Notes: generated from the sequence alone by a model not told the origin. DNA of 64,000 nt from Parabacteroides gordonii MS-1 = DSM 23371 (GCF_000969825.1 NZ_KQ033919.1:643958-707957); one strand, 5' to 3'; positions 46,420 to 56,174 are shown, counted from the stretch's first letter. Numbers and translations are program-made.

Positions 46420-48045
46420 ATGGAATCTAACTGGCTTTTGATACTGATTTGCTGTATTTTGCTAGTAATTATAGTATTCCTTTTGAATATTATATATGTA
46501 AGGCGTATGCGCTCAAATATGCGCAAGAATGAACATAAATTGATTCTGAAATATCAGGATTTGTTTGATAACATGCCTATTCCTTATATACGATGCAAAA
46601 TAATCGACAACGAAGGTGTAAACGATACGGAAGTGTTGGATGTCAACAAGGCATTTAATGATCAATTAGTCCCGAAAAAAGATATCCAGTATAAAAACAG
46701 AGCTGAAATTGAAAAGACCAAGATTGGTTCGCTGGAAAAATATATAGGGGTGACAAAGGATGTACTTAAAACAAGGAAACCGTATATAGGTGACTACCAT
46801 ATCGGTAAAAATATTTATAAAACAATCGTCACACCTGCGAAAGAAAAAGATGTGATCGATATATTCTTCATCGATGTAACGGAACAAAGATATATCAGGA
46901 AAAACCTGGAGGAGTACAACCATAAACTGTTAATGGCGATCGATGCGGCAGATATAGTCTATTGGTTTTATGATATCAGTGAAGATCTCGTCACGATAGA
47001 AATGCTGGAAACAAATATTGATCCTGTGACCGGTAAAGAGACGAAAAGTCTGAAAAAGAATATACAGGTTTCGTTGGAAGATGCATTGTTAGTCGTGCAT
47101 ATCGACTACCGTCCCAAGGTTCGCTATTTGTTCAACCAGTTACTAAAAGGGGAGATAGCGAAGGGACGTATTGAATATGAGTTGAGTAATCTGCGAAATT
47201 TTTATAACGTAGAAGGAAGATGGGAAGAAATGGTTGCCGAAGCCGAGTACGATTCCGACAAAAATGTAATAGAATTGTCGGGGATCTTCCTGCCGATCAC
47301 GGAGCAAAAACAACTTGAACAAAGTTTGCGTAATGCGCTCAACAAGGCAGAAGAATCAAACAGGCTGAAGTCGGCTTTCCTAGCCAATATGAGCCATGAG
47401 ATACGGACACCATTGAATGCCATTATCGGTTTTTCAAGTCTCCTGCCCTCTGCCCAATCTGAAGAGGAGAGAAATGAATATATCAGCATTATTGAAAGTA
47501 ACAACTCTCTTTTGCTGCAATTGATAAATGATATTCTCGACCTGGCAAAGATCGAAGCGGGAACACTCGACTTTAGTAAAACGACCTTTTCGGTCAATGA
47601 ACTTCTTGATGAGGTGGTACATTCGGCTCTGCTCAGACATAATAATGATAAAGTGGAGATCCTTTGTAACAAAGGATTTTCAGATTATATAATCCGTTCT
47701 TCCCGAAGCCGAGTGATGCAAGTGTTAATCAATTTACTGAACAATTCGATGAAGTTCACAAAAGAAGGAACAATCAGCATAGGTTACGATTATTTGCCGG
47801 ATGAAGAACAGTTAAGGTTTTTCGTAAGAGATACAGGGATCGGCATACCGAAAGATAAGATGAATGATATATTCGGACGGTTTACACAGTTGAATACTTT
47901 TGTTCAGGGAGCCGGGCTCGGGTTAAGTATCTGTGAAATGATTGTGCATACGCTGGGAGGCGAGATATGGGTAAACTCCGAGGTCGGGAAATGGACCTGT
48001 TTTTGGTTTACGATACCCTATTTGCCCACAGAGGGTGGCAGATAG
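46420..48045 (+). CDS. PAS-containing sensor histidine kinase
   Basis: 541 aa. One N-terminal membrane helix (about 5-27), two PAS-like segments (about 45-155, FDNMPIPYIRCKIID, and about 165-290), HisKA with the histidine in ANMSHEIRTPLNAIIGFSS (about residue 327), and a HATPase with N box NLLNNSMKFTKEG, DTGIGIPKD and GAGLGLSI. No receiver domain and no response regulator nearby, so it is an orphan kinase apart from its DUF6261-like neighbour. The sensor part is cytoplasmic, suggesting an internal or redox signal. Confidence 0.88.
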   Translation: MESNWLLILICCILLVIIVFLLNIIYVRRMRSNMRKNEHKLILKYQDLFDNMPIPYIRCKIIDNEGVNDTEVLDVNKAFNDQLVPKKDIQYKNRAEIEKTKIGSLEKYIGVTKDVLKTRKPYIGDYHIGKNIYKTIVTPAKEKDVIDIFFIDVTEQRYIRKNLEEYNHKLLMAIDAADIVYWFYDISEDLVTIEMLETNIDPVTGKETKSLKKNIQVSLEDALLVVHIDYRPKVRYLFNQLLKGEIAKGRIEYELSNLRNFYNVEGRWEEMVAEAEYDSDKNVIELSGIFLPITEQKQLEQSLRNALNKAEESNRLKSAFLANMSHEIRTPLNAIIGFSSLLPSAQSEEERNEYISIIESNNSLLLQLINDILDLAKIEAGTLDFSKTTFSVNELLDEVVHSALLRHNNDKVEILCNKGFSDYIIRSSRSRVMQVLINLLNNSMKFTKEGTISIGYDYLPDEEQLRFFVRDTGIGIPKDKMNDIFGRFTQLNTFVQGAGLGLSICEMIVHTLGGEIWVNSEVGKWTCFWFTIPYLPTEGGR

Positions 48046-48116
48046 ATTTTAGATGAAAGAAACCGTGAGGTTTCAAGTGCATTTTATGTCGTGATGACAT
48101 GAAATGGTCCCTACGT

Positions 48117-48220
48117 AAGGGTGTATCAAAGGGTTAGTTAAGTAGGACATCTCCTATATAATTATATGGTAAACACAAATTTCTCAGTTCCTATGTATTT
48201 AACCTTTTTGATACACCCTT
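48117..48220. repeat. 104-bp inverted repeat with AAGGGTGTATCAAA ends (terminator or MITE-like)
   Basis: Arms 48117-48136 and 48200-48220 pair over about 20 bases with one bulge, enclosing 63 bp. The right arm is followed by TTTTT. It lies between the kinase gene and the convergent fucose permease gene, so it could serve as a bidirectional terminator. The defined GGGTGTATCAAA ends are also what a small non-autonomous element would show. No clear target duplication. Confidence 0.55.
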
Positions 48221-48248
48221 TTTTATATAAAAACGATACCGGATATAC

Positions 48249-49478
48249 TTACCGGCTATTCTCCTTTTTACATTTCATTGCGAAGTATAGGATGTAGAGG
48301 AAGGCCAGCAGCGGGACAAAAAATCCCATCGCCATGTTGTCCGCCCCGATATATCCCATCAGCATCGGACTGAATGCGCCGCCTGCAACTCCCATCACGA
48401 TATAAGAAGAGGCTTTCTTCGTATAGCCGCCCATCCCTTCCAACCCCAGCGCGAAGATGGTTGGGAACATGATCGACATAAAAAAGAAAGAAAGATACAG
48501 GGCATACAGCGAAACCGTCCCTGCCGAAACAACGACCAGCGCCATACAGATGGCATCCGCCAACGCAAACCAGGTAAGCAGCTTACCGGGAGCCATCCAT
48601 TTCATCGTAAAACTTCCCGACAGGCGGCCGATCATAAACAAGGCCATCCCGCCAAATGCCAGGATGCGCGAGGCTTCGATATTCGTCATTTGCGGATCGA
48701 GTTCCGTTACGTAGTTGATGAAGAAGCTGAATATCCCGGTCTGCGCCGCACAGTAGCAGAACTGCGCCACTACGGCTCTAACAAACTGACGGTGCTTCCA
48801 GATCGAAGTAGCAGGAAACTTTACATCTTCCTGCACCTCTTCCTCCTCCACCTTCACTTCCGGAAGCCGGGTGAAAAAGAAGAGGACAGCCACGAGCAGC
48901 ACGACACTGCCGACAAGGATATAAGGCTTCGTCAGGGCGAACGGATCGTCTTGCGCTCCCCCGAAGATCAGGGCGCCTCCTACCAACGGCCCCAGTATCC
49001 AGCCCAGTCCGTTGAACGATTGCGACAGGTTCAGGCGTTGTGCCCCCGACTCCGCCGGCCCCAGGATGGTCGAATAGGGATTTGCAGCCGTCTCCAGTAT
49101 GCAAAGCCCGCAGGCAATAATGAACAGTGCCACCAGGAAAGGCGTGGCCGAATGCAGGAAAGCTGCCGGGATAAAAGCGAATGCGCCGGCGGCAAACAAC
49201 AGCAATCCCAGGATGATCCCTTTCTTATAGCCGTAGCGTTTCATGAACATTCCGGCCGGGAGTGCCATCAGGAAATAGGCGATATAGGTAGAGAACTGCA
49301 CCAGGCCGCTCTCGGCTTTCGTCATCGTAAACGCGCCCTGGAAATGCTTGTTCAGCACGTCGAGCAACCCATGCGCAAATCCCCACAGAAGGAACAGGCT
49401 GGTGATCAGTATAAACGGTATAATGTAAGATTTCCCATTGGGGGCGGCGAATAAGCTTTGTTTGTTTTTCTTTTCCAT
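48249..49478 (-). CDS. fucP: L-fucose/H+ symporter family permease (MFS)
   Basis: 409 aa with about 12 membrane helices. It is a member of the FucP sugar:proton symporter group: FILITSLFLLWGFAHGLLDVLNKHFQ, GLVQFSTYIAYFLMALPAG, CGLCILETAANPYSTILGP and RLNLSQSFNGLGWILGPLVGG are family hallmarks. It lies 4 bp after a mutarotase gene in the same operon. Bacteroidetes relatives transport fucose, but also glucose, galactose or other sugars, so the substrate is inferred from the mutarotase neighbour. Confidence 0.85.
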   Translation of the reverse strand: MEKKNKQSLFAAPNGKSYIIPFILITSLFLLWGFAHGLLDVLNKHFQGAFTMTKAESGLVQFSTYIAYFLMALPAGMFMKRYGYKKGIILGLLLFAAGAFAFIPAAFLHSATPFLVALFIIACGLCILETAANPYSTILGPAESGAQRLNLSQSFNGLGWILGPLVGGALIFGGAQDDPFALTKPYILVGSVVLLVAVLFFFTRLPEVKVEEEEVQEDVKFPATSIWKHRQFVRAVVAQFCYCAAQTGIFSFFINYVTELDPQMTNIEASRILAFGGMALFMIGRLSGSFTMKWMAPGKLLTWFALADAICMALVVVSAGTVSLYALYLSFFFMSIMFPTIFALGLEGMGGYTKKASSYIVMGVAGGAFSPMLMGYIGADNMAMGFFVPLLAFLYILYFAMKCKKENSR

Positions 49479-49482
49479 CGGA

Positions 49483-49830
49483 TTATTTTGATTCGGGTAG
49501 TTTAAATATACGATCCATCAACTGCCATTTCTCGGCGGATGTGGCACCGGGAGCGACCTGTTGATACTTGGCCACGAAAGCTTCCCATTCGGCCTGACGG
49601 TCGAGGGTGGCGAGACGGGCAAAGGCGGTGTCCCAGTCGAAGTCGTCGGGGGTTTCCACAATCATAAATAAATGGTTACCCAGGCGGTATATTTCCATAT
49701 CCAGGATGCCTACTTCGCGAATACCTTTACTGATTTCCGGCCAGGAGTGTTCGGGTGAGTGCCAATACATGTATTCCTGTATCAGTGTTTCGTCGTCTTT
49801 TAAATCCAGTGTCTGACAATATCTCTTCAT
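49483..49830 (-). CDS. L-fucose/L-rhamnose mutarotase (COG3254/DUF718)
   Basis: 115 aa from the ATG at 49830. A longer frame to 49914 starts at GTG and crosses the likely promoter. The dimeric alpha+beta barrel motifs are intact: YCQTLDLKDDETLIQEYMYWHSPEHSWPEI, GILDMEIYRLGNHLFMIVE and a late EKWQLMDRIFKLPE. The family interconverts sugar anomers; members are RhaM and the type 2 fucose mutarotases. Next to a FucP-like permease, fucose is the better guess. A TACCTTTG -7 lies at 49852-49859 on the minus strand. Confidence 0.85.
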   Translation of the reverse strand: MKRYCQTLDLKDDETLIQEYMYWHSPEHSWPEISKGIREVGILDMEIYRLGNHLFMIVETPDDFDWDTAFARLATLDRQAEWEAFVAKYQQVAPGATSAEKWQLMDRIFKLPESK

Positions 49831-49851
49831 AAATATAATTTTAAGGAATTG

Positions 49852-49859
49852 CAAAGGTA
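49852..49859 (-). promoter_or_regulatory. -7 element of the mutarotase-permease operon
   Basis: The minus strand reads TACCTTTG (TAnnTTTG), 22 bp ahead of the mutarotase ATG. No -33 at the normal spacing. Confidence 0.45.
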
Positions 49860-49923
49860 CGATTTTCCGTTGATAAACGGATGCGCAATCGAGGTGCCCG
49901 ACCTTGCCGGACACCTTGATCTG

Positions 49924-51405
49924 CTATTTCTTTTTCAGATAATAGGATGGAGTTATATAGGAAATGGCATAAGCCGAATCGGGAGAGTTCCGGTATAAAC
50001 TGATCTGCTGGAAAATGAGCTTCGCCGAATCCATATCAAACTCAAGAAGAATGGGGAAAGCCGCATCGGGGATGGTGTCGCCGGGGTTGATGCCTGCTTT
50101 GTTCAACTGGTTGTTCCAGAAAGTAGAAAGGCTTTCACCATAAACAAGCGTCTCGGGCTTGTTAAAAATATAAAAACTATCCCGATCGACAGAAGTCCAC
50201 ATTAGGGCATTGCCTTTATATCCGGTGACCGGTATCAATGTACGGTAGCCGGATATATCGACCGGGTTGTCGTAGTTAATCTGTATATAAGAGTCGTAAT
50301 CGTACCCCTTTTCCTTCGGCGGATAATTATCGCGCCGTGTCTGCGAAATGATTTCGATATTCTTGGCCGTAATGCCGGGTATATAAGTGACGGCGGACAG
50401 GAACACGATGGCCAGGCAGGCTGCATACAGGTAACGCCCCCACCGCTTCGTAAAGAACAGCAGGGTTAAAGCAGTCAGGATCAAGCCGGTCACTACGAGA
50501 TACACACGCGGCTCGGTAAATCCGTATTCGTTGATGCGGTAACAAGTTCCTACCCAGTACATCACCAAAGCCGGAAGTACGGCCAAACTGGAGAATCGGT
50601 AAAACCAATCATAATACCGTTTCCTTAAGAATGCCTGGCAGCCCTTCAATATAAAAGTAGCCGAAATAAAACTGACGACAATATAGGCGATCGCCCCTTT
50701 CGGCAGCGACCATTGAATGGCGATCTTTATAAAATAAAGGTAGAGGATCACCGCATAGATCAGTAAGGCCGGCGAAAGGACATAGTTCAACAATACTTCA
50801 AACAAGCGGTTCGGAGTCTCCTCCCCCTCCTTCTTTTGGATGAACATCAGGAACAGCAAAGGCATCCCGCACATAAAAATAAGGAAAGCGGAATCGGTAT
50901 TAAAATTCCTGTCGTACGAATGTCCTATTTCAAATATATACTGCACCGAATAGTAGATCGATAAAGCCAGCAGATAAGCAATACCGGCCAACAGCCCCGC
51001 AGAAAACAATGCCCGCAGATAACGCAGGCCGGTAGACACAAAGGCTTCATTATCCCGTTTCCATCCGCTTACCAGATAAAACAACTGCACTACAATCAGC
51101 GAAACCAGATAGGTGGCTGTCCAGAAATTATCCCTTTCTATCCACAGGAAAGGGATAAAGAAGAAAGCGGACAGATAATATAAAGGCCGGAACTTATGCT
51201 GTGCCGTCCATCCGTTTAATGTAAAAGTGACCAGAAACAGTACCGGGAAATAAGCTAGTGGAGCTGTCAGGAAACGATAGGCAAAGGCGTTCTCATAATG
51301 GAAACATCCAAGCAGGCTGAAAGCGACGGACAATAAAACTTCTACCGGATGCATCCGGACGGCTTGCCGTAACCTTGCGGCAAGTATTTCCAGTTTCTTT
51401 CTCAT
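49924..51405 (-). CDS. DUF4153 domain membrane protein
   Basis: 493 aa from the ATG at 51405; the frame also opens at a TTG three codons earlier. About 12 hydrophobic segments fill residues 25-350, with the DUF4153 signature RINEYGFTEPRVYLV near 305-320. A soluble C-terminal domain of about 145 residues follows (YDYDSYIQINYDNPVDISGYRTL). Function unknown in all members I know. It stands as a single minus-strand gene between the mutarotase and ferritin genes. Confidence 0.8.
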   Translation of the reverse strand: MRKKLEILAARLRQAVRMHPVEVLLSVAFSLLGCFHYENAFAYRFLTAPLAYFPVLFLVTFTLNGWTAQHKFRPLYYLSAFFFIPFLWIERDNFWTATYLVSLIVVQLFYLVSGWKRDNEAFVSTGLRYLRALFSAGLLAGIAYLLALSIYYSVQYIFEIGHSYDRNFNTDSAFLIFMCGMPLLFLMFIQKKEGEETPNRLFEVLLNYVLSPALLIYAVILYLYFIKIAIQWSLPKGAIAYIVVSFISATFILKGCQAFLRKRYYDWFYRFSSLAVLPALVMYWVGTCYRINEYGFTEPRVYLVVTGLILTALTLLFFTKRWGRYLYAACLAIVFLSAVTYIPGITAKNIEIISQTRRDNYPPKEKGYDYDSYIQINYDNPVDISGYRTLIPVTGYKGNALMWTSVDRDSFYIFNKPETLVYGESLSTFWNNQLNKAGINPGDTIPDAAFPILLEFDMDSAKLIFQQISLYRNSPDSAYAISYITPSYYLKKK

Positions 51406-51543
51406 ATCAAACAATGTTTATTAATTGGTAACGAAGATAAGAATTTCTTATTGCATGTCATAAGAAATAGCAGAATAACAAAACAAATCGAAAAGCAGTT
51501 TGTTCTATAAATAAAACAACGAACATACATAAAACATACAATT

Positions 51544-52026
51544 ATGACACTTAGTAGAAAATTATCCGATGCTCTTAACGAGCAGATTCTTGCAGAAATG
51601 TGGTCTTCCAACCTTTATTTGTCCATGTCAATCCATTTTTCCCAGCTGGGTATGGACGGTTTTGCACACTGGATGAAAAAACAGTCGCAGGAAGAATTGG
51701 AACATGCTTACACAATGATCGATTACTCGATCAAACGCGGTGGCCAGGTTAAACTGGAACAGATCAACGTGGTTCCGACAGCATTCGGCACGCCGCTCGA
51801 AATATTCGAACACGTGTATGAGCATGAAGTACATGTTTCCGAACTGATCGACAAACTGGTTGATGTTGCCGCAGCCGAAAAAGATAAAGCGACTCAGGAC
51901 TTCCTTTGGGGCTTCGTCCGCGAACAGGTGGAAGAAGAAGCTACCGCCAAGAACATTGTTGAGAAACTCAAAATGTATGGCGAACATCATGTAGCGATCA
52001 TGGATCATCAATTAGCTAAAAGATAA
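51544..52026 (+). CDS. ftnA: non-haem ferritin
   Basis: 160 aa, typical of bacterial ferritin. The ferroxidase residues are in place: E at about 17 in NEQILAEMWSS, EEL-EH in QSQEELEHAYTM (about 49-54), E in YEHEVHV and E/Q in WGFVREQVEEEA. It stores iron as a 24-mer in the cytoplasm and protects against oxygen exposure. Monocistronic, with its own terminator. Confidence 0.95.
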   Translation: MTLSRKLSDALNEQILAEMWSSNLYLSMSIHFSQLGMDGFAHWMKKQSQEELEHAYTMIDYSIKRGGQVKLEQINVVPTAFGTPLEIFEHVYEHEVHVSELIDKLVDVAAAEKDKATQDFLWGFVREQVEEEATAKNIVEKLKMYGEHHVAIMDHQLAKR

Positions 52027-52055
52027 CGGAAAGCCGGTCATCCGGTAGAAAAAAG

Positions 52056-52102
52056 AAATCCATCCGAAAGAAAATCAAATTTCATTCGGATGGATTTTTT
52101 TT
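52056..52102 (+). terminator. bidirectional terminator after ferritin
   Basis: Arms AAATCCATCCGAA and TTCGGATGGATTT with a run of eight T, 30 bases past the ferritin stop. It also faces the convergent SGNH hydrolase gene. Confidence 0.9.
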
Positions 52103-52122
52103 ATTGTTCCAAATCGTTCCTG

Positions 52123-52899
52123 TTATTCCAGGATCTTCATGATCGCCTTTCCCCAAAGCTCACCTAATACGGCGGCTCCTTTTACGTTCGGGTGAAGATA
52201 GAAGGTTCCGGCATTACCGTCTTCGGGGAACAGATCCGTCTGATAGTTGGCTTTGAAATAATCGAAACCTTCCGTATCGCCCATAAAGACCTGGCCGGGG
52301 AAACGGTTAGCGTAATCCGCCACCAGGGATTGCAGGACAGGGTAATAGCTTTGCAGGCGGTTCAGCCCTTCTTTCAGGTACATCGCACCATTATACGTAT
52401 TCGGACTATACCAGACCGGACGATGCAACACGATCTTACAGCTCGGATACAAGGCCAGCAGCTGGTTTATAATCGCTTTCATATTTTCTTCATACTTCTC
52501 CGGAGAAGCCGGAGCACCGTTCGGGCCGGTAATCGCACTGTCGTTCGTTCCCAACATGATAGAGAAGACAAGCGTCGCCCATGTTTCATCGGCAAATTTA
52601 TCGGCTGCGGCCTTTGCTTTCGGAAAAAGTGTTTCCGTCTGCGGCAGGTAATCGGTTGTCGTGCAACCGCTCACCCCCTGATTAGAATACTTGATGGAAG
52701 TGATCGAAGGCTGTTTGGTCAGATACAGGGCCGCCTTCACCGGTGGCGCATCATGCACAGGATCCTGTATCAGCGCTCCTTGCGTTATGCTGTTGCCTAT
52801 AAATACAACATTTACATTTTTCATATTCTCCCCCTTCATAAAGGGACTACCGATTGCCAGTCCCAGCAACAAACAAGTTATTTTCCCGATCAGTTTCAT
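52123..52899 (-). CDS. SGNH/GDSL-type hydrolase
   Basis: 258 aa with a signal peptide (about 1-23). SGNH blocks are visible: FIGNSITQG (block I, catalytic serine), SNQGVSGCTT (glycine block), LGTNDSA (block III, asparagine) and YLHPNVKGA (block V, histidine). Such enzymes deacetylate or de-esterify sugars or lipids outside the cytoplasm. It starts 7 bp after the betaine-binding-protein stop, so it is probably co-transcribed with that ABC transporter, an odd pairing with no evident metabolic link. Confidence 0.85.
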   Translation of the reverse strand: MKLIGKITCLLLGLAIGSPFMKGENMKNVNVVFIGNSITQGALIQDPVHDAPPVKAALYLTKQPSITSIKYSNQGVSGCTTTDYLPQTETLFPKAKAAADKFADETWATLVFSIMLGTNDSAITGPNGAPASPEKYEENMKAIINQLLALYPSCKIVLHRPVWYSPNTYNGAMYLKEGLNRLQSYYPVLQSLVADYANRFPGQVFMGDTEGFDYFKANYQTDLFPEDGNAGTFYLHPNVKGAAVLGELWGKAIMKILE

Positions 52900-52906
52900 A
52901 TTCGTT

Positions 52907-53785
52907 TTACAGAGTTAATTGATTTGCTGACGAAGGTAAAAATAAATCGATTACCTCCGGATGTTTTTTCAACCAAACTTTTGCTCCTTCCAGTTCCCTC
53001 ATCGGATAATCCTCCATTATATCCATCAGCTCGCTTAATTGCTCGCCCGTAAATTTAAAGTTCCGGAAGAACTCGGCTACATAAGGATGAGTTTCCGAGA
53101 AACCTTTTGTTGCAACTGCTTCTATATGTTCTGCTTCTCCATAAATACCTTTTTTGTCTTCCAGGAACTTCAATCCATAGCGCGAAAACATCCAGTGGGG
53201 CATCCAGCCGGTGACAACGATCCATTCATTATGCTCGACCGACTTTTGCAGGAAGGCAGTCATGGTCGGGCCGCTCGAAGGCATCAGCTTCAGATGTAAG
53301 CCATAGTCATCGACCGCCTGTTCCGTCAGGTTCATCAGACTGGCGCCGATATCGATACCGATGATCTCATCCTTGAAATGTTCCCGGTTCGTTTCCAGTT
53401 CTTCGATCGTATTGATCGTCACATACGAAGGGACAGCCAATCCCAAACGGGCATTTTCAAACGGGACGCCGATCGTTTCCAACCGGTCGCCATATTGCCG
53501 CATATAATCGACATGCGTATCCGGAAGCCAGGCATCCAGGAAAAGGTCTACCTTTCCGGCAGCTACCGAGGTAAAGATCGGTGCGATATCGGCATTCTTC
53601 AATGTTACTTTATATCCTTGTTCTTCCAGCATCGCCTTTGCCAGATAACTCATGGCAATCCCTTCCGACCAGTTCACATACCCGATAGAGATCTCTTTCG
53701 GGTCTTTGGCACGGCTACATCCAGCCAGGAACATGATCACAGCCAGAAGCAGGATCAGGTTGATAAGTATAATAAATCTTCTCAT
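52907..53785 (-). CDS. opuAC: glycine betaine-binding lipoprotein of an OpuA/ProU ABC transporter
   Basis: 292 aa. Lipobox FLAGC (about residue 23), then an OpuAC-type periplasmic binding domain: SIGYVNWSEGIAMSYLAKAMLEE, VDLFLDAWLPDTH, IIGIDIGASLMNLTEQAVDDYGL and WIVVTGWMPHWMF. The tryptophans in these segments form the aromatic cage for quaternary amines. Third gene of an ABC operon. Confidence 0.93.
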   Translation of the reverse strand: MRRFIILINLILLLAVIMFLAGCSRAKDPKEISIGYVNWSEGIAMSYLAKAMLEEQGYKVTLKNADIAPIFTSVAAGKVDLFLDAWLPDTHVDYMRQYGDRLETIGVPFENARLGLAVPSYVTINTIEELETNREHFKDEIIGIDIGASLMNLTEQAVDDYGLHLKLMPSSGPTMTAFLQKSVEHNEWIVVTGWMPHWMFSRYGLKFLEDKKGIYGEAEHIEAVATKGFSETHPYVAEFFRNFKFTGEQLSELMDIMEDYPMRELEGAKVWLKKHPEVIDLFLPSSANQLTL

Positions 53786-53815
53786 ATAAATCTCTTTTTA
53801 ATTAATGACTAAGGA

Positions 53816-54631
53816 TCAGTTCTTACGAACAAACCCCTGAGTTATACGATCCAGAACAATAGCCAGGATCACCACTGCGATACCGCCCTCAAATCCAAGA
53901 CCGATCTTCATCTGGGTAATCCCTTTCAGGACAATTTCACCCAACCCTCCGGCTGAAATCATAGCGGCAATCACCACCATAGACAACGCCATCATAATCG
54001 TCTGGTTAACGCCTGTCATAATAGTTGGCAAAGCCAACGGCAACTGCACCTTAAACAATAACTGACGTGAAGTAGCCCCGAATGAGCGGGTAGCCTCGAC
54101 AATATCTTCCGGCACCTGGCGAATCCCCAGATCGGTCAGGCGGACAACCGGTGGCATCGCAAATATCACTGTCGCAAAAGCTCCCGGCACCGGCCCCAAC
54201 CCGAAGAATAAAACAGCAGGTATCAGGTAGACAAAAGCAGGCATCGTCTGCATCAAGTCCATCAGCGGACGGATTATTTTTGCGGCAATATGGTTGCGTG
54301 CCGTCCATATCCCCAATGGAACGCCTAAAACCAAAGCGATAACGGTAGAGGATAAAACCAATGCCACTGTTTGCATCGTCTGCTCCCAGAATCCCATGCC
54401 ATAGATCAGGAACAAGCCGAGTAAAGTCAATACAGCCGTTCCTTTCCCGGCCTTAAGCCAAGCTAAAACGGTTAATGCCAGGATCATTACATAAAAGGGA
54501 ATCCAAAGTAACCCGTGCTGGAAGCCATCGATAAAACCACCGATGCCATTATTTATTATATCAAAGAAAGGTGCCCAATGTTCCGTCAGCCAGTTGATGG
54601 CTATCTCTATATATTGTCCGATATTGATCAT
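53816..54631 (-). CDS. opuAB: glycine betaine/proline ABC transporter permease
   Basis: 271 aa with about six membrane helices and the inner-membrane permease motif EATRSFGATSRQLLFKVQLPLALP that docks onto the ATPase. Its start overlaps the ATPase stop by 4 bp (ATGA), so the two are coupled. Full length. Confidence 0.95.
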   Translation of the reverse strand: MINIGQYIEIAINWLTEHWAPFFDIINNGIGGFIDGFQHGLLWIPFYVMILALTVLAWLKAGKGTAVLTLLGLFLIYGMGFWEQTMQTVALVLSSTVIALVLGVPLGIWTARNHIAAKIIRPLMDLMQTMPAFVYLIPAVLFFGLGPVPGAFATVIFAMPPVVRLTDLGIRQVPEDIVEATRSFGATSRQLLFKVQLPLALPTIMTGVNQTIMMALSMVVIAAMISAGGLGEIVLKGITQMKIGLGFEGGIAVVILAIVLDRITQGFVRKN

Positions 54632-55854
54632 AAGTCTATTGCGTTTTGAATTATTTCTTCTATTTCTTTCTGGTCTTTACCTGTCATCTCGATAATGATG
54701 GCCGAAGGAGAAACAACGCCTGTCAAGCGGTTATTCTCGTCGACAACGGGTAAAGCCTGGCGTACTTTAGGAAGTAACGGCAACATATCCTCTACCGTAG
54801 TATTTTCCAATACAGAAGGAACTTCCTTTATAACGATAGAACTCACATCCTTGCTACCTTCCTTTCGCAACCTCAATACATCTTTATATTGTATTTCACC
54901 GATAAACTGATCCTCATTCCCGATAACAGGCAAAGCATATAAATGCTTCTCACGCATCTTACGGAGAATCGTTTCCGGCCCGTCTTTTTTAAGCCTTACT
55001 ACGATAGGTTGTTTCAGCATGATGGAAGAAGCCGTAACGATGCGTCCACGATCTACACTTTCGGTAAAGCGCGTTACGTAAGCGTTCGCCGGGTCGGTCA
55101 GGATCTCTTCAGGCGTTCCCACCTGCACGATCTCACCATCCTTCATGATCGCGATACGGTCACCCAATTTGATCGCTTCATCCAGGTCGTGCGTAATAAA
55201 GACAATCGTTCTTTTCATCTTCTCCTGCAAAAGGAGTAACTCATCCTGCATCTGTTCGCGGATAAGCGGGTCTAAAGCCGAAAAAGCCTCATCCATCAGA
55301 AGCACCTCAGGATTATTCGCCAGTGCACGAGCCAGTCCGACACGTTGTTGCATACCTCCCGACAATTCATCTACCCGCTGGTTTTCGTATCCCTTCAACC
55401 CTACAAGCAAAACACTCTCCTGTGCTTTCCGCATGCGTTCATCCTTAGGGACACCCTGCAATTCGAGCCCGAACGACACGTTGTTCAGCACCGTACGATG
55501 AGGCAGAAGTCCGAAATGCTGAAACACCATTGCCATTTCTTTTCTACGTATCTGCAACAGCTCCTTATCCGACGAGCGGGTTATATCGACACCATTGAGG
55601 CGAATTTCCCCCATCGAAGGTTCGTTCAGCCGGTTAATACACCGGAGTAAAGTCGACTTACCGCTACCGGATAGTCCCATAATAACGAACATCTCTCCTT
55701 CCTCTATTTCCAGATTGGCATTGCGTACCGCCACGGTACACCCTGTTGCCTTCAGGATTTCCTGTTTACTTTTTCCTTTCACGATCATCTTTTTCGCTTT
55801 AGTCTTCTCAGGCCCGAAAAGGATGGATAAGTTTTTTATTTCTATTTTTGCCAT
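54628..55854 (-). CDS. opuAA: glycine betaine/proline ABC transporter ATP-binding protein
   Basis: 408 aa. ABC domain with Walker A GLSGSGKST (about 59-67), signature LSGGMQQRVGLARA, Walker B EVLLMDEAFSALDP and the H-loop histidine in FITHDLDEA. Two CBS domains at the C-terminus (about 285-400) act as ionic-strength or nucleotide sensors in OpuA-type importers. First gene of the operon opuAA-opuAB-opuAC. It supports osmotic adaptation, as do kdp and mscL in the same window. Confidence 0.95.
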   Translation of the reverse strand: MAKIEIKNLSILFGPEKTKAKKMIVKGKSKQEILKATGCTVAVRNANLEIEEGEMFVIMGLSGSGKSTLLRCINRLNEPSMGEIRLNGVDITRSSDKELLQIRRKEMAMVFQHFGLLPHRTVLNNVSFGLELQGVPKDERMRKAQESVLLVGLKGYENQRVDELSGGMQQRVGLARALANNPEVLLMDEAFSALDPLIREQMQDELLLLQEKMKRTIVFITHDLDEAIKLGDRIAIMKDGEIVQVGTPEEILTDPANAYVTRFTESVDRGRIVTASSIMLKQPIVVRLKKDGPETILRKMREKHLYALPVIGNEDQFIGEIQYKDVLRLRKEGSKDVSSIVIKEVPSVLENTTVEDMLPLLPKVRQALPVVDENNRLTGVVSPSAIIIEMTGKDQKEIEEIIQNAIDL

Positions 55855-56174
55855 ATATCTTTAGTTTATAATACAGCGATATTATCTCCCTGAACCGGTA
55901 GTTCAGACAAGTATAATCCAGTACCGGAACCAGACGATGGATCCGATAAACTTTTAACTGTAAAATTTTGAATTGTTTTTTCCTCAGGTTGTGGCTTTTT
56001 ATCCCGTGCCACATCTATAGAACAAGCAAACGTTGATTTAGTTCATTTAAAGCTAATTTATAAAACAAAAGATCACATTTACATACACTTCCGGACTGCT
56101 TCGGACAAAATGTACATTTACACTAAACTTTCTTGATTTTCAAGAATATGAATAACATCGTAAAAAATATATGA

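Noticed and set aside
48117-48220. complete insertion sequence
   Set aside because: Only 104 bp with no transposase; at most a MITE-like remnant.
55868-56060. riboswitch upstream of the betaine transporter
   Set aside because: No convincing paired structure or known aptamer pattern could be traced.
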